A stretch of DNA of 64,000 nucleotides from Narthecium ossifragum (taxonomy: Eukaryota > Streptophyta > Magnoliopsida > Dioscoreales > Nartheciaceae). The stretch is from contig OY986964.1 in the NCBI GenBank assembly GCA_963920575.1, positions 11,778,663-11,842,662 on the forward strand, given 5' to 3'. Below the pieces are notes generated by a model. It was not told the DNA's origin and ran no database searches. It saw only the letters and a program-made list of their open reading frames with translations. Shown in pieces: positions 34,677 through 46,642 of this stretch. Both the position numbers and the translations under genes were made by a program. The first letter of the stretch is position 1, and every line of letters begins with the position of its first letter.

Positions 34677-36664
34677 TCAGCGCAGCCATCGCCGGAGATC
34701 GGTGGTGGATGACGGCGACACTTCCCCGCCTATGCTCTCCGCGCAGGATGACGACACGTTGGAGCACTGCTCCCTCAGAAGCCTGCCATTCGCGCTCTTG
34801 AAGCTGGGGCTTCTCAAGTTCTGGGAGTAGCTGGAACTGTTGTAGTATGGCTCCGGCACCGGGAATGAGAGCCTCTTCTTGGCCGCAGAGCCCCCCGCCG
34901 AGGCGCGCTCCCTCTCCGGCGTAGCCGGGCGCTGCTTCGGCGCGCTTTGTGAACGAATCCTCGCCTTGGCCGACTCCGTCGCGGCCATGTAGTTCGGCAC
35001 CGCCGCCCCGTGCTGCTGCTGCTGCAGAGGCTGGTGCCGCGGCCCACCGCCAGAGTAGTAAGAGTAAGAGGAGCGGCTGGGGGTGTGGGCGACGGTGGAG
35101 CAAGCGCTGCGGTCGTCTCTGACGCAGCGTGGGCTCGCGGAGCGGACTTGTATAGGTCTCGCTTTCAAGGGGGATGGCGTGGCGGGGGACGAACGGAGGT
35201 GCGAGGCGGGTTGGGACGGCGGGGTTTGGCGACGGGCGGTGGATGGCGTGGTGTACGATAAGGGCCGAGCTGTGTCGACCTCTAGGGTCTTGATGGGGTC
35301 TCTGTGATCAGCAGAGACTCGTCCTCTGCTCCTGCTGCTGCTGTAGTCCCACGATGTCCTCGACGCCATCCAGTGCTCCAGCCACCGTGGCTGGCTCCGC
35401 TCTCCACTTAATACTGCGGGCGACTCTTGCTCGACTTCTTCCTCTAAGGATGGGGACAGGTTTCGATCGGACCTCCATATCTATAACAATGGATGCATAT
35501 GGTTTTAAGAACAGAGGAGGATAAGAGAACAGGGGAAGTGGGTAAGAAGATAGAAGAGAGGTATGCCTGTTGGGAGAACGCGTGGGAAAGAGCCTTCTCT
35601 CGTTTCAGAGCTGCCTCTTTCCTGTGCTGCAGCATTGCTTGGATCTCGTCGATCGTTCTTGGGCGGTCCTCCCAGTCATCAGCAAAGCTACTGACTTCTC
35701 TAGACTGTGAAACAGAGTGAAATCCCTCAGCCCATGAAAACAATCGCAACTTTGAGTTCTTTAATGACTACTAAGGGGGACTTAATGGAACCAATGACGG
35801 TGGTGCAAAGACTCTTTTTACCATGGATCTCCGCTCGGCAATCTCCTGGAGGTACCTGGGCTCCCAGAGCGAGGTTTCGCAGCTAAAGGAGGACTTTTGG
35901 CTACCGCCGCCAGTAGAGGCGGCGCTGCCGCCGCTCTCCTGTGCAAGCCTGATGCGCTGGTCACGCACCCGTGCCTGGACCCTTACCAGCGCCTGCATGC
36001 ATCTTAGCGTCATTTTGGCTTGCTTTCTAACGTTGTGCCCTCTCACCAAAGCTTGGAGCTTTACCAGCCCCCGGAGCGCCCGCAACGCCCTCCTCGCCTA
36101 TTTTTCACAACCAGAGGAGACATCTCAGAGCCATATTCAGTTTTTCTCCTCTAAAAAGCTCTAAACGTGTGAAATCGGTACTCACTAGGTATCCTCGGAA
36201 AGCGGTTTGGATGACGACGGCGGCGTAGTGCTCCCGGACGACGCTAGTCGTCGGCCGGGTGAGCCGGACGACCTCCGCTGCCGCATGAGCGGTCGCCACC
36301 GCCGCCTCCGCAGTCGCAGCAGTCGCCACAGCTACGGCGATCGCGTGCCTCTGCTCCGCAGTCACCGCCGGCACTGCCGGCCTCTGCTGCGTCTGCTGTG
36401 GTTGCTGCTCCTGGGTCGTGGGCTTCCGGAATAGCCATCTCCTCTTCTCCCTCTTCTACAGAGCACCAAAATATAATCACCAAGAAAACAGAGACTACTA
36501 CTAAAAGGTTCAGAGAGGCAAGCGAGGAAACACCCAACCTTCTCCTCTTCGTCTTGCTCGGACTCCTCCCGATGCCTGGACGACTTCTTCTCGGAATCCT
36601 TGGATGGGGATCTGAATGCCCTTTTGACTGCGGTCAGCCAGGAGCTCCCTCCCTTCTTTCCCAT
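34677..36664 (-). CDS. IQD-family calmodulin-binding protein (IQD17/18-like), 5 exons, 537 aa
   Basis: Coding exons on the minus strand are 36664-36539, 36455-36186, 36097-35822, 35704-35567 and 35480-34677, all joined in phase 0. The protein starts [20 protein letters not shown], typical of IQD proteins. A basic region ([12 protein letters not shown]) follows. The IQ67 domain starts with [15 protein letters not shown] at about residues 117-132 and continues [20 protein letters not shown] in exon 3. The intron between them is the family's conserved phase-0 intron. The tail carries the DUF4005 motif ([20 protein letters not shown]). IQD proteins bind calmodulin and usually associate with microtubules or the plasma membrane. 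The fourth intron has a GC donor (CAG|GCATAC). I chose the ATG at 36664, since the codon before it is GTG. Complete and probably functional. Confidence 0.93.
35481..35566 (-). other. GC-AG intron 4 of the IQD gene
   Basis: Donor CAG|GCATACC (minus strand, 35566-35565) and acceptor TTATAG (35482-35481). No GT near the exon end gives the conserved SFSQQ-like to [11 protein letters not shown] junction. Confidence 0.75.
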
Positions 36665-38707
36665 CACCTACCCTGGCATATGCCCACTTACCCAACCAAC
36701 GTTGGTCGCAAGCTTATGCACACTTTAGAGTGCATGCCATTGTAATGAAAAGGCGTCCTACTCTAGTAGCAGACTAGCAGGAGGCGCATCTATCACCCAG
36801 CATCCCTCTCTCAGCTTGCAGATAGAGAGAGAGAGACACAGAGGTGCGGGAGAGTTTGGGCCCTAGCGTGATAATAATGGGAAAGGAAGGGCGGACTGTG
36901 ACCAGTTAACGTTGGTGCCGACATGGCTGTGAAAAGGAGAGAGCAATCCAAAAGAAAGGCTCAGAGATATGATTAAACAGTGGGTACAGAGTACCATGGA
37001 TGGACGAGGGAGTGATAAAAGCGAGAGAGCCGAGGGGGGATCTCGAGGCCTTTCAAGCCCACCTCCACAGGCTCACCATTGGCCCTCACGTGCTTCACCA
37101 GAGACCAACCACCCCATTTTTGCGTATATAGTAAACGGTCCAACGTGACTCCATTATAGTAATCAAGCCATCCAACTCTTTAATAAATAGAGTTCATGGA
37201 GAGGAACAGCAAGCGGACGACGGAGGAGCTGGCGCTGCATCGAAGACGGGAACGGTCGCCGTCGTCGGGATTCCATTCCATTCTGGGAGAGCGGAGCATG
37301 CACTGCGACGGGTAGCGGTTCCCGGAGCGGCGAGGGTGGCGGACTTATCGGTCAAACGGTCAAAGTCAAGAGAACACCATCCCATGGCTCTGTGTGTGTG
37401 TGGGACAGTGGTACGCTGCACCTCGGTACAGAACAATTAGCCGTTGTACTTGCGTGTTGTTTAATGTTGTGTCGTGGTGTGGTTCGTCTTGTGGAGCATC
37501 ATCAGAGCCGTGCATCTCCGTTTGCACGGCCATTAATGTGTCTGTCGGTCACGACGGATCTAATCGATACTGGTGAGTGGGTGACCAACGTACTCATTTA
37601 TTAGTATTGAAGATTAGTATTGAACGACTGCAAATGGGCCGCTTCTTGGGTCAGGCCCATTTGGTTGGGGTGCTCTGGATTGGGCCTCTGGATGGGGCCT
37701 GGGTGTCAACGCTATGACAAGCCTCACTTTAACTTTATTGAAAGGTGCAAGGGGCCTAGGGCGAGGGGCTTGACTGGGCCTACCGCAAGATCCGCTGCAA
37801 AGTGAGTCCAGCAACACACCGGTGTTCAGCGTAGAAATCGAGCCACGTGTACTTTAGTCGTCAATAAAGTAGTTGCCGAGTCAATTATATCATGATTAAG
37901 GATAGGATTTAGAGGAAAGATTCACCACTATTAGTGACCGGAAGGAACCGATCTTTCTTGGCTCTCCACTTTAATTAAATGGGTGCTCATGATTCCACCA
38001 AGATAAGGAGAGATACTGGATTTGAAGTACATTAATTGAACGAAAAATGTTACTAAAATTGCTTATATATATAGTTCATTTTATGTGTGACATGCATGGG
38101 AGATACATAGCATGGCATGATGGCAGGTTACTATTACTTATTTGGATCCATATGTGATGAGATTAGTTGATATAATTAGCTAGGAGTGGGATCACAATTG
38201 AAAAAGGTTTTGATTCTTTAGTTAAGTTAGTGTTAATCACTCTTTAGTTTGTCAAGAAGGCCTATCATTATACCCCGCACTTGCATCTAACCCTTTTCCT
38301 TTTGTTTTGGGAATGACAACTCAACAACTGCTTTCCAACGAAGACACACACACATCCAATTTTTAGGGTTTTTGAAGTTTGAGCTTCTACGTAGCAATGG
38401 TGTACGCATCCGATCCATTTCTACGTTTAGATAGTCATATGTCAATAAGATGATAATCTTAAGGGTGCGTAATTTTTTCACCTATTTGAGAGAGAGTTTT
38501 TCGAATATTTTTATCAGATAGGATTAAAAAGACGCAAACACCCTTATCAAATGATAGTTAATTTTTTGTGATCTTGTTTCATATTTGCTAGAATAATTAT
38601 GTTTAGTTTGATTTACTAAATGGAATATACATTAAAAAAAAAATCATGATCCGTTTCACATTCATCCTTGCCTAAATTCTGATATGATTTCATTAGATTA
38701 ATTTAAA
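36665..38707. other. IQD promoter side and intergenic DNA
   Basis: Includes a short GA run at 36825-36835 likely within the IQD leader or promoter. Small frames around 37.2-37.8 kb show no family resemblance and are not called genes. Confidence 0.5.
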
Positions 38708-39252
38708 GGGCTTTTTCCCCCAAATAACACATACGTTTTAGCGATACTCCATAAACTACCCCTCTCATCAATTATTCCATCCTGCTACCCCATTTATATA
38801 TTTTATTGTCAAATCAGTATATGCAGTTAGCTTTCATTTATGACCATTAAGTTTGATCACCTAAACCATTGCCAATCTATGTTCAAATGATAAAAATGCC
38901 CTTTGATTGTTTATATACAAATATATTCAGAATAGTTATAAATATAATTAATACGGAGATGGTAACATAAGAAAATGGTTTTAGTGTGACTTTTGTTGTT
39001 TAGGAGGGAAAAAAAAATGTAAAACCATGTCTAATACAAGGGTAATTTGGTCAACTAATATAGTTAAAAGTATTAAAAAAAAAAAAAAATCAGATTATTG
39101 ACAAAACTAACGGTGTTATGGTTAATGTAATTTTTTGGGAATAAAATAAAAAAACTGATGTATCGAGATGGAATAATCCATGAGACAGCTGGTACTGGTA
39201 GTTTTCTGAGATATCGCTAAAATATACATGACGATATGGGAAAAAAACCATA
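38708..39252. mobile_element. MULE-type MITE with ~90-bp imperfect terminal inverted repeats
   Basis: The left end GGGCTTTTTCCCCCAAATAA and the inverse of the right end GGTTTTTTTCCCATATCGTC are followed in both arms by TTTTAGCGATA and ATTATTCCATC. Flanks TAATTTAAA and ATAATTAAA may be a decayed 9-bp duplication. No coding capacity. Confidence 0.65.
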
Positions 39253-39754
39253 ATTAAAAAGTTGATCTGCCAGCGCCTATGACAAAGTATTTTAGAAACT
39301 TCAACCATGAAGCAAAAAAGTTTGAAAGATATTAATTAGGGAAGTTGTTTCGTTGTTTCGACTAAATTTTTCTACTCTTAACTACTGCATATTGAGGTAT
39401 ATTCCTTTAATGTAATTTTTAATTTACAGGTCCATTAAATCGGGGGATAACTTTGTAAATACAAATGATTTAGAAACATACCGAAAATCATAAAAACCAT
39501 GTACGTCAGACGATCCATATATAATATCTCTATATTTGAGTTTATATCTAATAAAGGGAAGGGGGTTAGTGGTCGGCTATAACCGTAGCAGCAGGTGGCA
39601 CGGGTTCCTACTAGTTATTATATATATACCCATGACAAAAAAATAGGGTCAATTCATGTATATATATAATCAGCCCCTTTCATTCGATTAAGAGACTTAA
39701 CCATGGCAAAAATGCATGATTAAGTTGTAAAATAACTAAGATGCCCTTGGTCCT

Positions 39755-40056
39755 AGGGGTCAACACAGCCGTCTAACCAGACAAATTACAGGGAGTTTGT
39801 TAAAATTTTATATTAATAATAACTACTAGTCAACCTTATAAGGAGCAATAACGGTTAACCTGCATTAATTCATATCCCCTAAGTTTCTTTTATATATATT
39901 CTCTAAGTTTGCTTTATATAAACCTGCATTATGGTGACAGTGAACAAAAAGCTATGACCAAACCTTCGAACCCTGGACCACTTACGGGTCAACACAGCCG
40001 TCTAATCAAACAAACTATAAGGAGTTTGTTAAAATTTTATATTAATAATAACTAAA
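39755..40056. repeat. Direct duplication of ~72 bp
   Basis: GGTCAACACAGCCGTCTAA followed by GGGAGTTTGTTAAAATTTTA-type sequence occurs at about 39757-39827 and 39985-40056, separated by unrelated DNA that includes a CTTCGAACCCTGGACC box resembling a tRNA-like B box. Confidence 0.6.
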
Positions 40057-40501
40057 AATTGTGTCAGGGACACATGTGAGTACTAGTATGATATATTGAT
40101 AGAAATATTAGGAATATTATATTTCTTTTTTTTTGGGGGGGGGGGGGGGGTTGGGTGGGTTGTTACATGATATCAACTCTAAAATATCGTTTGAAGATGA
40201 AATCCAAAGAGAATTAATTACAAGTGTCGTTGCTTGATATGTAGGTAGAATGGTAGAATGGATTAACGAACACGCAGCCATCGAGTGAATCGAGTGAGTG
40301 TGCACTTGCCGACGTCTCCTCCACTAAAGCTAATAAGCAAATATAGGAAATCACGGATCGTGCAACCGTTATCTCCACTTCCATCTCTCTCATGCACCAC
40401 CATCAATAACTAGAAGAGTAGTATCTTCTACGTACGTAGGCACCCCGTCGCACCCGGGGTTGGTGGAACCCTATAAACAAACCAAAACCCCTTCTGTTGA
40501 C

Positions 40502-40925
40502 TCTCTCCCACTCTCTCTCTCTCTCTCTCTTGTTTCTCTCCCTACAAACACACACGTATCACCACACAAACATGAAACATGCATAGAGAGATCCTCTTCA
40601 CTAATGATCAAATATTGGAAGGCAAAAAAAATAATAGCAATTAATGGGTGTGTGTCCGTTATGCTTTTGAAGTGCCCCCACCAGCAGCACATATGGGATT
40701 TTCAGGTGTAGTGGGACACCTGACAGCTCCATGCCTCCGACCCCATCCATCATCTTTCTTTCTAGAATCCCTTCCTGTCTCTCTCTCTCTCTCTCTCTCT
40801 CGCTCTCCCTCTCCCTCTCTTGCTATGCTCTTCCTTCTTGTGTAACCACCGCTACAACAACTACAACAACTACTGCAATAGCTAGCTAGCAACAGCAACA
40901 CAACAAATAAGGAGGAGGAGGAGGA

Positions 40926-40973
<48 letters not shown>

Positions 40974-41420
40974 AGAGCTTTTAGAGAGATTCCCCAGAAA
41001 GCATATTGGTGGTAGTTTCGCTTGTGCTTTTCCATGGAGATTTTTAAGGTCGGGTGTCATTCTTCCGATGTTACCTTGCCTCTCTCTCTCTCTCTTCACC
41101 CTCCCGTTCCTCTCTCTCTCTAGATCTCTTACATGCATGGGACCACACACACTCTCTCTCCCCACTCGTATAGACCCTAGTACATGTCCAGGGGGTGTGG
41201 CTCTTCTAGCTCCCCATGCCAAGTTGCCAACAAAAACCAACCCCACTAATTAGAAGCACACCAAGAACGAGGGATCATAACATTTAAATCCTTTTTCTTA
41301 TGCCTTCCACCTTTCATTTCAACCGTGTATAAATATCCTCCTACTACTGCTTCTTCTAGCCCACCTCTCACTCCCCCCCCCCCCCCCCCCCCCCCCCCCT
41401 CTCTCTCTCTCTAGCTACCC
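40502..41420 (+). repeat. CT/GA microsatellites and C27 tract in the NAC promoter and leader
   Basis: CT runs at about 40502-40530, 40780-40820, 41080-41160 and 41400-41412; a GA run at about 40928-40969; and 27 consecutive C at 41373-41399. The C tract and the last CT run are downstream of the TATA box, so they would be in the 5' UTR. Confidence 0.9.
41328..41335 (+). promoter_or_regulatory. TATA box of the NAC gene
   Basis: TATAAATA, 205 bp before the ATG; places transcription start near 41360. No other good TATA lies between it and the ATG. Confidence 0.7.
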
Positions 41421-41539
41421 TCCTATATAGCTAGATAACACCTCCAATATACTTCATGTTTCATTAGCTACAACTAGCTCAAATTCCTCTCTTCTTCTTC
41501 TTTTACTACTGATTTGTGGTTTGATCTATCGTGTGAGAC

Positions 41540-42993
41540 ATGAGCATCTCGGTGAACGGGCAGTCTCGGGTGCCTCCGGGATTCCGGTTCCACCCGACGG
41601 AGGAGGAGCTGCTGAACTACTACCTCCGCAAGAAGGTGGCCAGCGAGAAGATCGACTTGGACGTCATTCGTGACGTCGATCTTAACAAGCTCGAGCCTTG
41701 GGATATCCAGGGTACGTACCCCCGTCTTTCCATCCATCCTTATTGCATCATCTCCTAAAAGTGGAACTACTTTTTTTTTTTTTTTTTTGGGTATATAATT
41801 GGTTATTCAACTGCATGGGGGTGCAGAGAAGTGCAGGATAGGCTCAACCCCGCAGAATGACTGGTACTTCTTCAGTCACAAGGACAAGAAGTACCCGACC
41901 GGGACGAGGACTAACCGAGCAACGACTGCCGGATTCTGGAAGGCCACCGGCCGCGATAAGGTCATCTACACCAGCTTCAAACGGATCGGCATGAGGAAGA
42001 CGCTCGTGTTCTATAAAGGCAGAGCCCCACACGGCCAGAAGTCCGATTGGATCATGCATGAATACAGGCTAGACGAGCACTGCAACTCATCTGCCACCCT
42101 CTCCACCGTAAGACGTCATCTCATCTTCTTTTTTTTTTTCCTCTCTCTTTTAATTAAAACCATAAAGGCAACAAGAGATGAATCTAAACCAACTTATTTA
42201 ACTTAATTAACCTTATATCTGTTGTATATATGTGAATTAGATCACCTGCGCCATAGGAGAAACGGGGTCACAGGAAGATGGGTGGGTGGTTTGCAGGGTA
42301 TTCAAGAAGAAGAACCACCACAAGGCAATCGATAGCCCGAACAGCTCATCCACCAACATCAGCAATGAGGCCAAGACCCAAGTGCTGCATTCCGGTAACA
42401 CGGATGGAGCCCTGGATCAGATCCTCCAGTATATGGGAAGATCCTGCAAGCAAGAAGCCGATGCTTTCAACACCATCAAGATTTCTGCCAACAACAACAG
42501 CAATAAACCCTTGAGATATCTCCTCCCGATCGACACCGCCATGGGCGCTGCCGGGCTCCATGAAAGGTTCATGAAGCTCCCGGCCCTCGAGAGCCCTAGT
42601 ACTCTTCAACCACTCCCGGCCGGCGACTACCCGCTGCAGCAGGACCACGCTTGCAGCAGCCAGACTAGCTATAACTTCGATGGCATACAGGCGGTCGTGA
42701 GCATGGGCACGGCGGCGTTCCGAGCCGCCGAGCCAGGGCTCAATGACTGGGCGGCCCTGGACCGGCTCGTCGCGTCCCACCTGAACGGAGAGTCGGAGGC
42801 ATCCAAGCACGAGCTCTCCTGCTTCGACGACGACGACGCCAACTTCGGCTACAACCCCAGTTGCTCCTCCACCAATGATTACAACCATGGCGGCGGCGGC
42901 GACGGCGACATCGACGGCGACCTCTGGAGCTTCACTCGCCCGGCCCCGTCAGCATCAGAACACAGTCTCCACGCGTCCCACGGGTCTGCCTAA
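41540..42993 (+). CDS. Secondary-wall NAC transcription factor (NST/SND1 clade), 3 exons, 401 aa
   Basis: Exons 41540-41711, 41827-42107 and 42241-42993; introns of 115 and 133 bp are GT-AG and lie at the standard NAC positions. The NAC domain spans about residues 9-175: subdomain [63 protein letters not shown] then [31 protein letters not shown] then [22 protein letters not shown]. The C-terminal activation region keeps clade motifs: [29 protein letters not shown], and an acidic DLWSF end. NST1/SND1 proteins switch on secondary-wall synthesis in fibres by activating MYB46/83 and wall genes; that role is by family. The exon 3 start at 42241 has a T-rich tract before it; 42275 is an in-frame alternative that would drop 34 bp plus one phase-neutral segment only if exon 2 also differed, so 42241 is preferred. 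Intact. Confidence 0.93.
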
Positions 42994-44694
42994 CGGTGAT
43001 CGATCACTAACGCCTGAAAGGCTCACAGAAGCCATTGAAAACGATAGTTCATGTCTATGTAGCACTATAGAGAGGATCGACGTATGTATATTAATATGGT
43101 CTATTAGTCTACTCTCACATAAATAAACAAAAAAAAGAAAAAAGAAAAAAAAAAGGGGTGGGATTGTGAGATAAGATGGAGCTATCAGGAGCATTATCTT
43201 TTCCATACTTAAAAAACAGTTGTTGTTTGGGCATGTTCAACTAAAGGAAGAAAGGTACATCCCAATTTGAAGAAGGTGGTGATCATATCTCTTATAATAA
43301 TAAGAGGTAGGATTCTGAGTTGCCCCCTTTTTGGCCATATACCATGGATTGAAATCGCTATCTTTCAAGTCCTAATGAAATAAAAAGAGGAGGATTCTCT
43401 AGAAGATAGTCCATATACATATATATATATACGGTGACAAACAAGTATTTTTTTAATAATTCAGAATAGGGAATGAAGGGCCTTTTTAATAGGTTTTGGA
43501 TGGATCGAGTACGTACGAAGACGAGGATTTGTTGGTGTCGTAAGGGAGCAGGACAAACAGTCTTCCACCGTTACGCTATACTATATAATGAGTGTGACTT
43601 GCATGCATGTTGACTCGTAGCCAAACTGATCATTATACATGATGATGATGATGATGAGAGATATGCTACAGCTCTTTCTAAGTATTAGAAAGCACTGGTT
43701 TGCTTCTACACTGTTAAAGAGAGAGATGGGGGGGTGGTTGCAGCAAGAACATATTGACTGTGGGAGCCAGGTGACTGTGGAAGGGAATAATACGAAATAA
43801 TGCAGACAATAATGCACAGTAAAGGAGTGATTCTTTTGTGTGTGTGTGTGTGTTGGCCAAGGGGGGGAAGGGGTGCACGTGTGTGGGGGTGCGGCGGCAA
43901 ACAAGAGTTGATGATGATGATGACATGACATGTGAGGAAACATGCAAGACATATATATCTGTTGGTGATTGAAGTGTTCAATGGAAATCCAGCTCTAGTA
44001 GTGGTCCATCATTTTTTTCCTTTGTTTTCTCCTGCTGATATTTTAGCAAGCTTCTGTTGTTGTACTTGGAAGAACTTGGAAGTTACATCACGTTTTGTGT
44101 CTAGCGTCGCTGCCTAGATTTTTTTTTTTCCTTTCTATCCTCTTTGGTTATGGTTATGTAGTTAGTGTTGGGTTTTGTTTCTATTAATTTAGAAATTTAA
44201 CCATGATCAAATAGTAAAGATCAAAATTACCTAACACTTTACAAATCAGATGATTGTGATATGAATCAACTCCTTCAAACTAGATGTGTCAAGTTAAATG
44301 AAAACCTGGATTGAACCTAATTTAATAATTTAATAAATGCTAGTTATCTATATTAAACATAATTTAAGCTTAAATTAACCTACTGAAAATAGGGAAATTA
44401 TCCAAAAACTGCTAAGTTAATCTAGAAAGTAGTAAAGATTTACTAAAGTAAGGAAAAGATGAATTTAAACCTATTGTTAAAATTAATCTAAATTAAAATA
44501 CTAAAGTTCTTAAATTAAACTAATCTAAAGAAAACAATACATAAAGCATCATAATGATCTAATCCTAGTAATGGTTACATGAGAACAGTAATAATAACTA
44601 CTTTATGCGAAGAGAAAGAATAAAGATTAAAAAAAACGTACTCATTTCATTAAATAAAGTAACTTACAGGAATAAGAAATGTATTGAAAGAAGA
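42994..44694. other. NAC 3' flank and intergenic DNA
   Basis: Contains an A-rich stretch at 43125-43155, TA repeats near 43420, ATG-ATG repeats near 43640 and 43910, and a GT run near 43838-43852. No gene recognised. Confidence 0.6.
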
Positions 44695-46642
44695 CATCAA
44701 GCTCGTAGGCTCTCGATTTGGTTTACGAGAGAGATTACATAGTGAAAGAGAAGACTATTTATATTTAAGCGATTAAACCGTCTTGTAACTCCCGCTCAAC
44801 ACGTTCTCCACTATCTTCCATCTTCACCCTCGATGAGCCGCGTGTCCCACATTCTCCGATGTTTCCACATTTCTCCACGTCACGGTTTGATCGATGACGG
44901 TTGCATCTGGGCGATGAGCTTTCCTTGTGTTGCCAGGTCTTAATTTTGGTCGATGATCTTTCTTAAGTTGTCATGTCATTCTTCTTGGTTGATGCTTCTT
45001 TTGTTTACATATCATCATCGCCCATGCCCGATGCTTCTTTTATGTATAGATCATCATCGCCCAAGGCCGATGTTTCTCTTGTCTTTCTTCATTTGGTCGA
45101 TGGCTTCCTGCATATTATATAATATAATCGTCCAGTTAGATTGGAAAGGTCATCGACCATTTTTACTAAGTTGACGTGTCAACCATTGATATCAAGCTCG
45201 TAGACTCTGGATTTGGTTTGCGAGAGAGATTACACAGTAAAAAAGAAGACTATTTATATTTAAGCGGTTAAACCGTCTGGTAACTCCCGTTCATCACGTT
45301 CTCCACTATCTTCCATCTTTCACTCTCGATGAGCCGTGTGTCCCACGTTCTTTGATGTTTCCACATTTCTCCACATCACGGTTTGATCGATGACGGTTGC
45401 ATCTGAGCGGTGATCTTTCCTTGTGTTGCCAGGTCCTAATTTTAGTCGATGATCTTTCTTAAGCTGCCATGTCATTCTTTTTAGTCGATGCTTCTTTTGT
45501 GTACAGATCATCATCGTCCATGGCCGATGCTTCTTTTGTTTATAGATCATCATCGCCCATGGCCGATGTTTCTCTTATCTTTCTTCATTTGGTCGATGGC
45601 TTCCTGCATATTATATAATATGATCGTCTAGTTAGATTGGAAAGGTTGTCAGCCATTTTTATTAAGTTGACGTGTCAACCATTGACATCAAGCTCGTAGG
45701 CTCTGGATTTGGTTTGCGAGAGAGATTACACAATGAAATAGAATACTATTTATATTTAAATGGTTAAACTGTCTGGTGACTCCCGCTCAGCATGTTCTCC
45801 ACTATCTTCCATCATTCACTCTCGATGAGCCGTGTGTCCCACGTTCTCCGATGTTTTCACATTTCTCAACATCACGGTTTGATCAACGACGGTTGCACCA
45901 GGGCGATGAGCTTTCCTTGTGTTGCCATGTCTTAATTTTGGTCGATGATCTTTCTTAAGTTGCCATGTCATTCTTCTTGGTCGATGCTTCTTTTGTGTAC
46001 AGATCATCATCGCCCATGACCAAGGTTTCTTTTGTGTATAGATCATCATCGCCATGGCCGATGTTTCTCTTGCCTTTTTTCATTTGGCCGATGGCTTCCA
46101 GCATATTATATAATATGATCGTCCAGTTAGATTGGAAAGGTTGTCAGTCATTTTTATTAAGTTGACGTGTCAACCATTAACATCAAGCTCGTAGGCTCTG
46201 GATTTGGTTTGCGAGAGAGATTACACAGTGAAAGAGAAAACTATTTATATTTAAGCGGTTAAACCGTCTGGTAACTCCCGCTCAGCATGTTCTCCACTAT
46301 CTTTCATCTTTCACTCTCGATGAGCCGCGTGTCCCACGTTCTCCGATATTTTCACATTTCTCCACGTCACGGTTTGATCGATGACGGTTGCACCTGGGCG
46401 ATGAGCTTTCCTTGTATTGCCAGGTCCTAATTTTCGTCGATGATCTTTCTTAAGTTGCCATGTCATTCTTCTTAGTCGATGCTTCTTTTGTGTACAGATC
46501 ATCATCGCCCATGCCCGATGTTTCTTTTGTGTATAGATCATCATCGCCCAAGCCCGATGTTGATATCTTGTCTTTCTTCATTTGGTCGATGGCTTCTTGC
46601 ATATTATATAATATGATCGTCCAGTTAGATTGGAAAGGTTGG

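Noticed and set aside
36665..36667. Upstream codon before the IQD ATG as start
   Set aside because: It is GTG; the family starts at the next codon with MGKKG.
34597..36745. Other long frames on both strands over the IQD gene
   Set aside because: Shadows of GC-rich exons; only one frame per exon gives the IQD domain series.
37194..37817. Small genes near 37.2-37.8 kb
   Set aside because: No homology, no splice context, and overlapping frames on both strands.
39960..39990. tRNA gene or SINE B box
   Set aside because: Only a CTTCGAACCCTGG-like box is visible; no A box or cloverleaf around it.
41373..41399. C27 tract as pure sequencing error
   Set aside because: Long homopolymers are error-prone, but neighbouring CT runs support a real C/CT repeat; only the exact length is doubtful.
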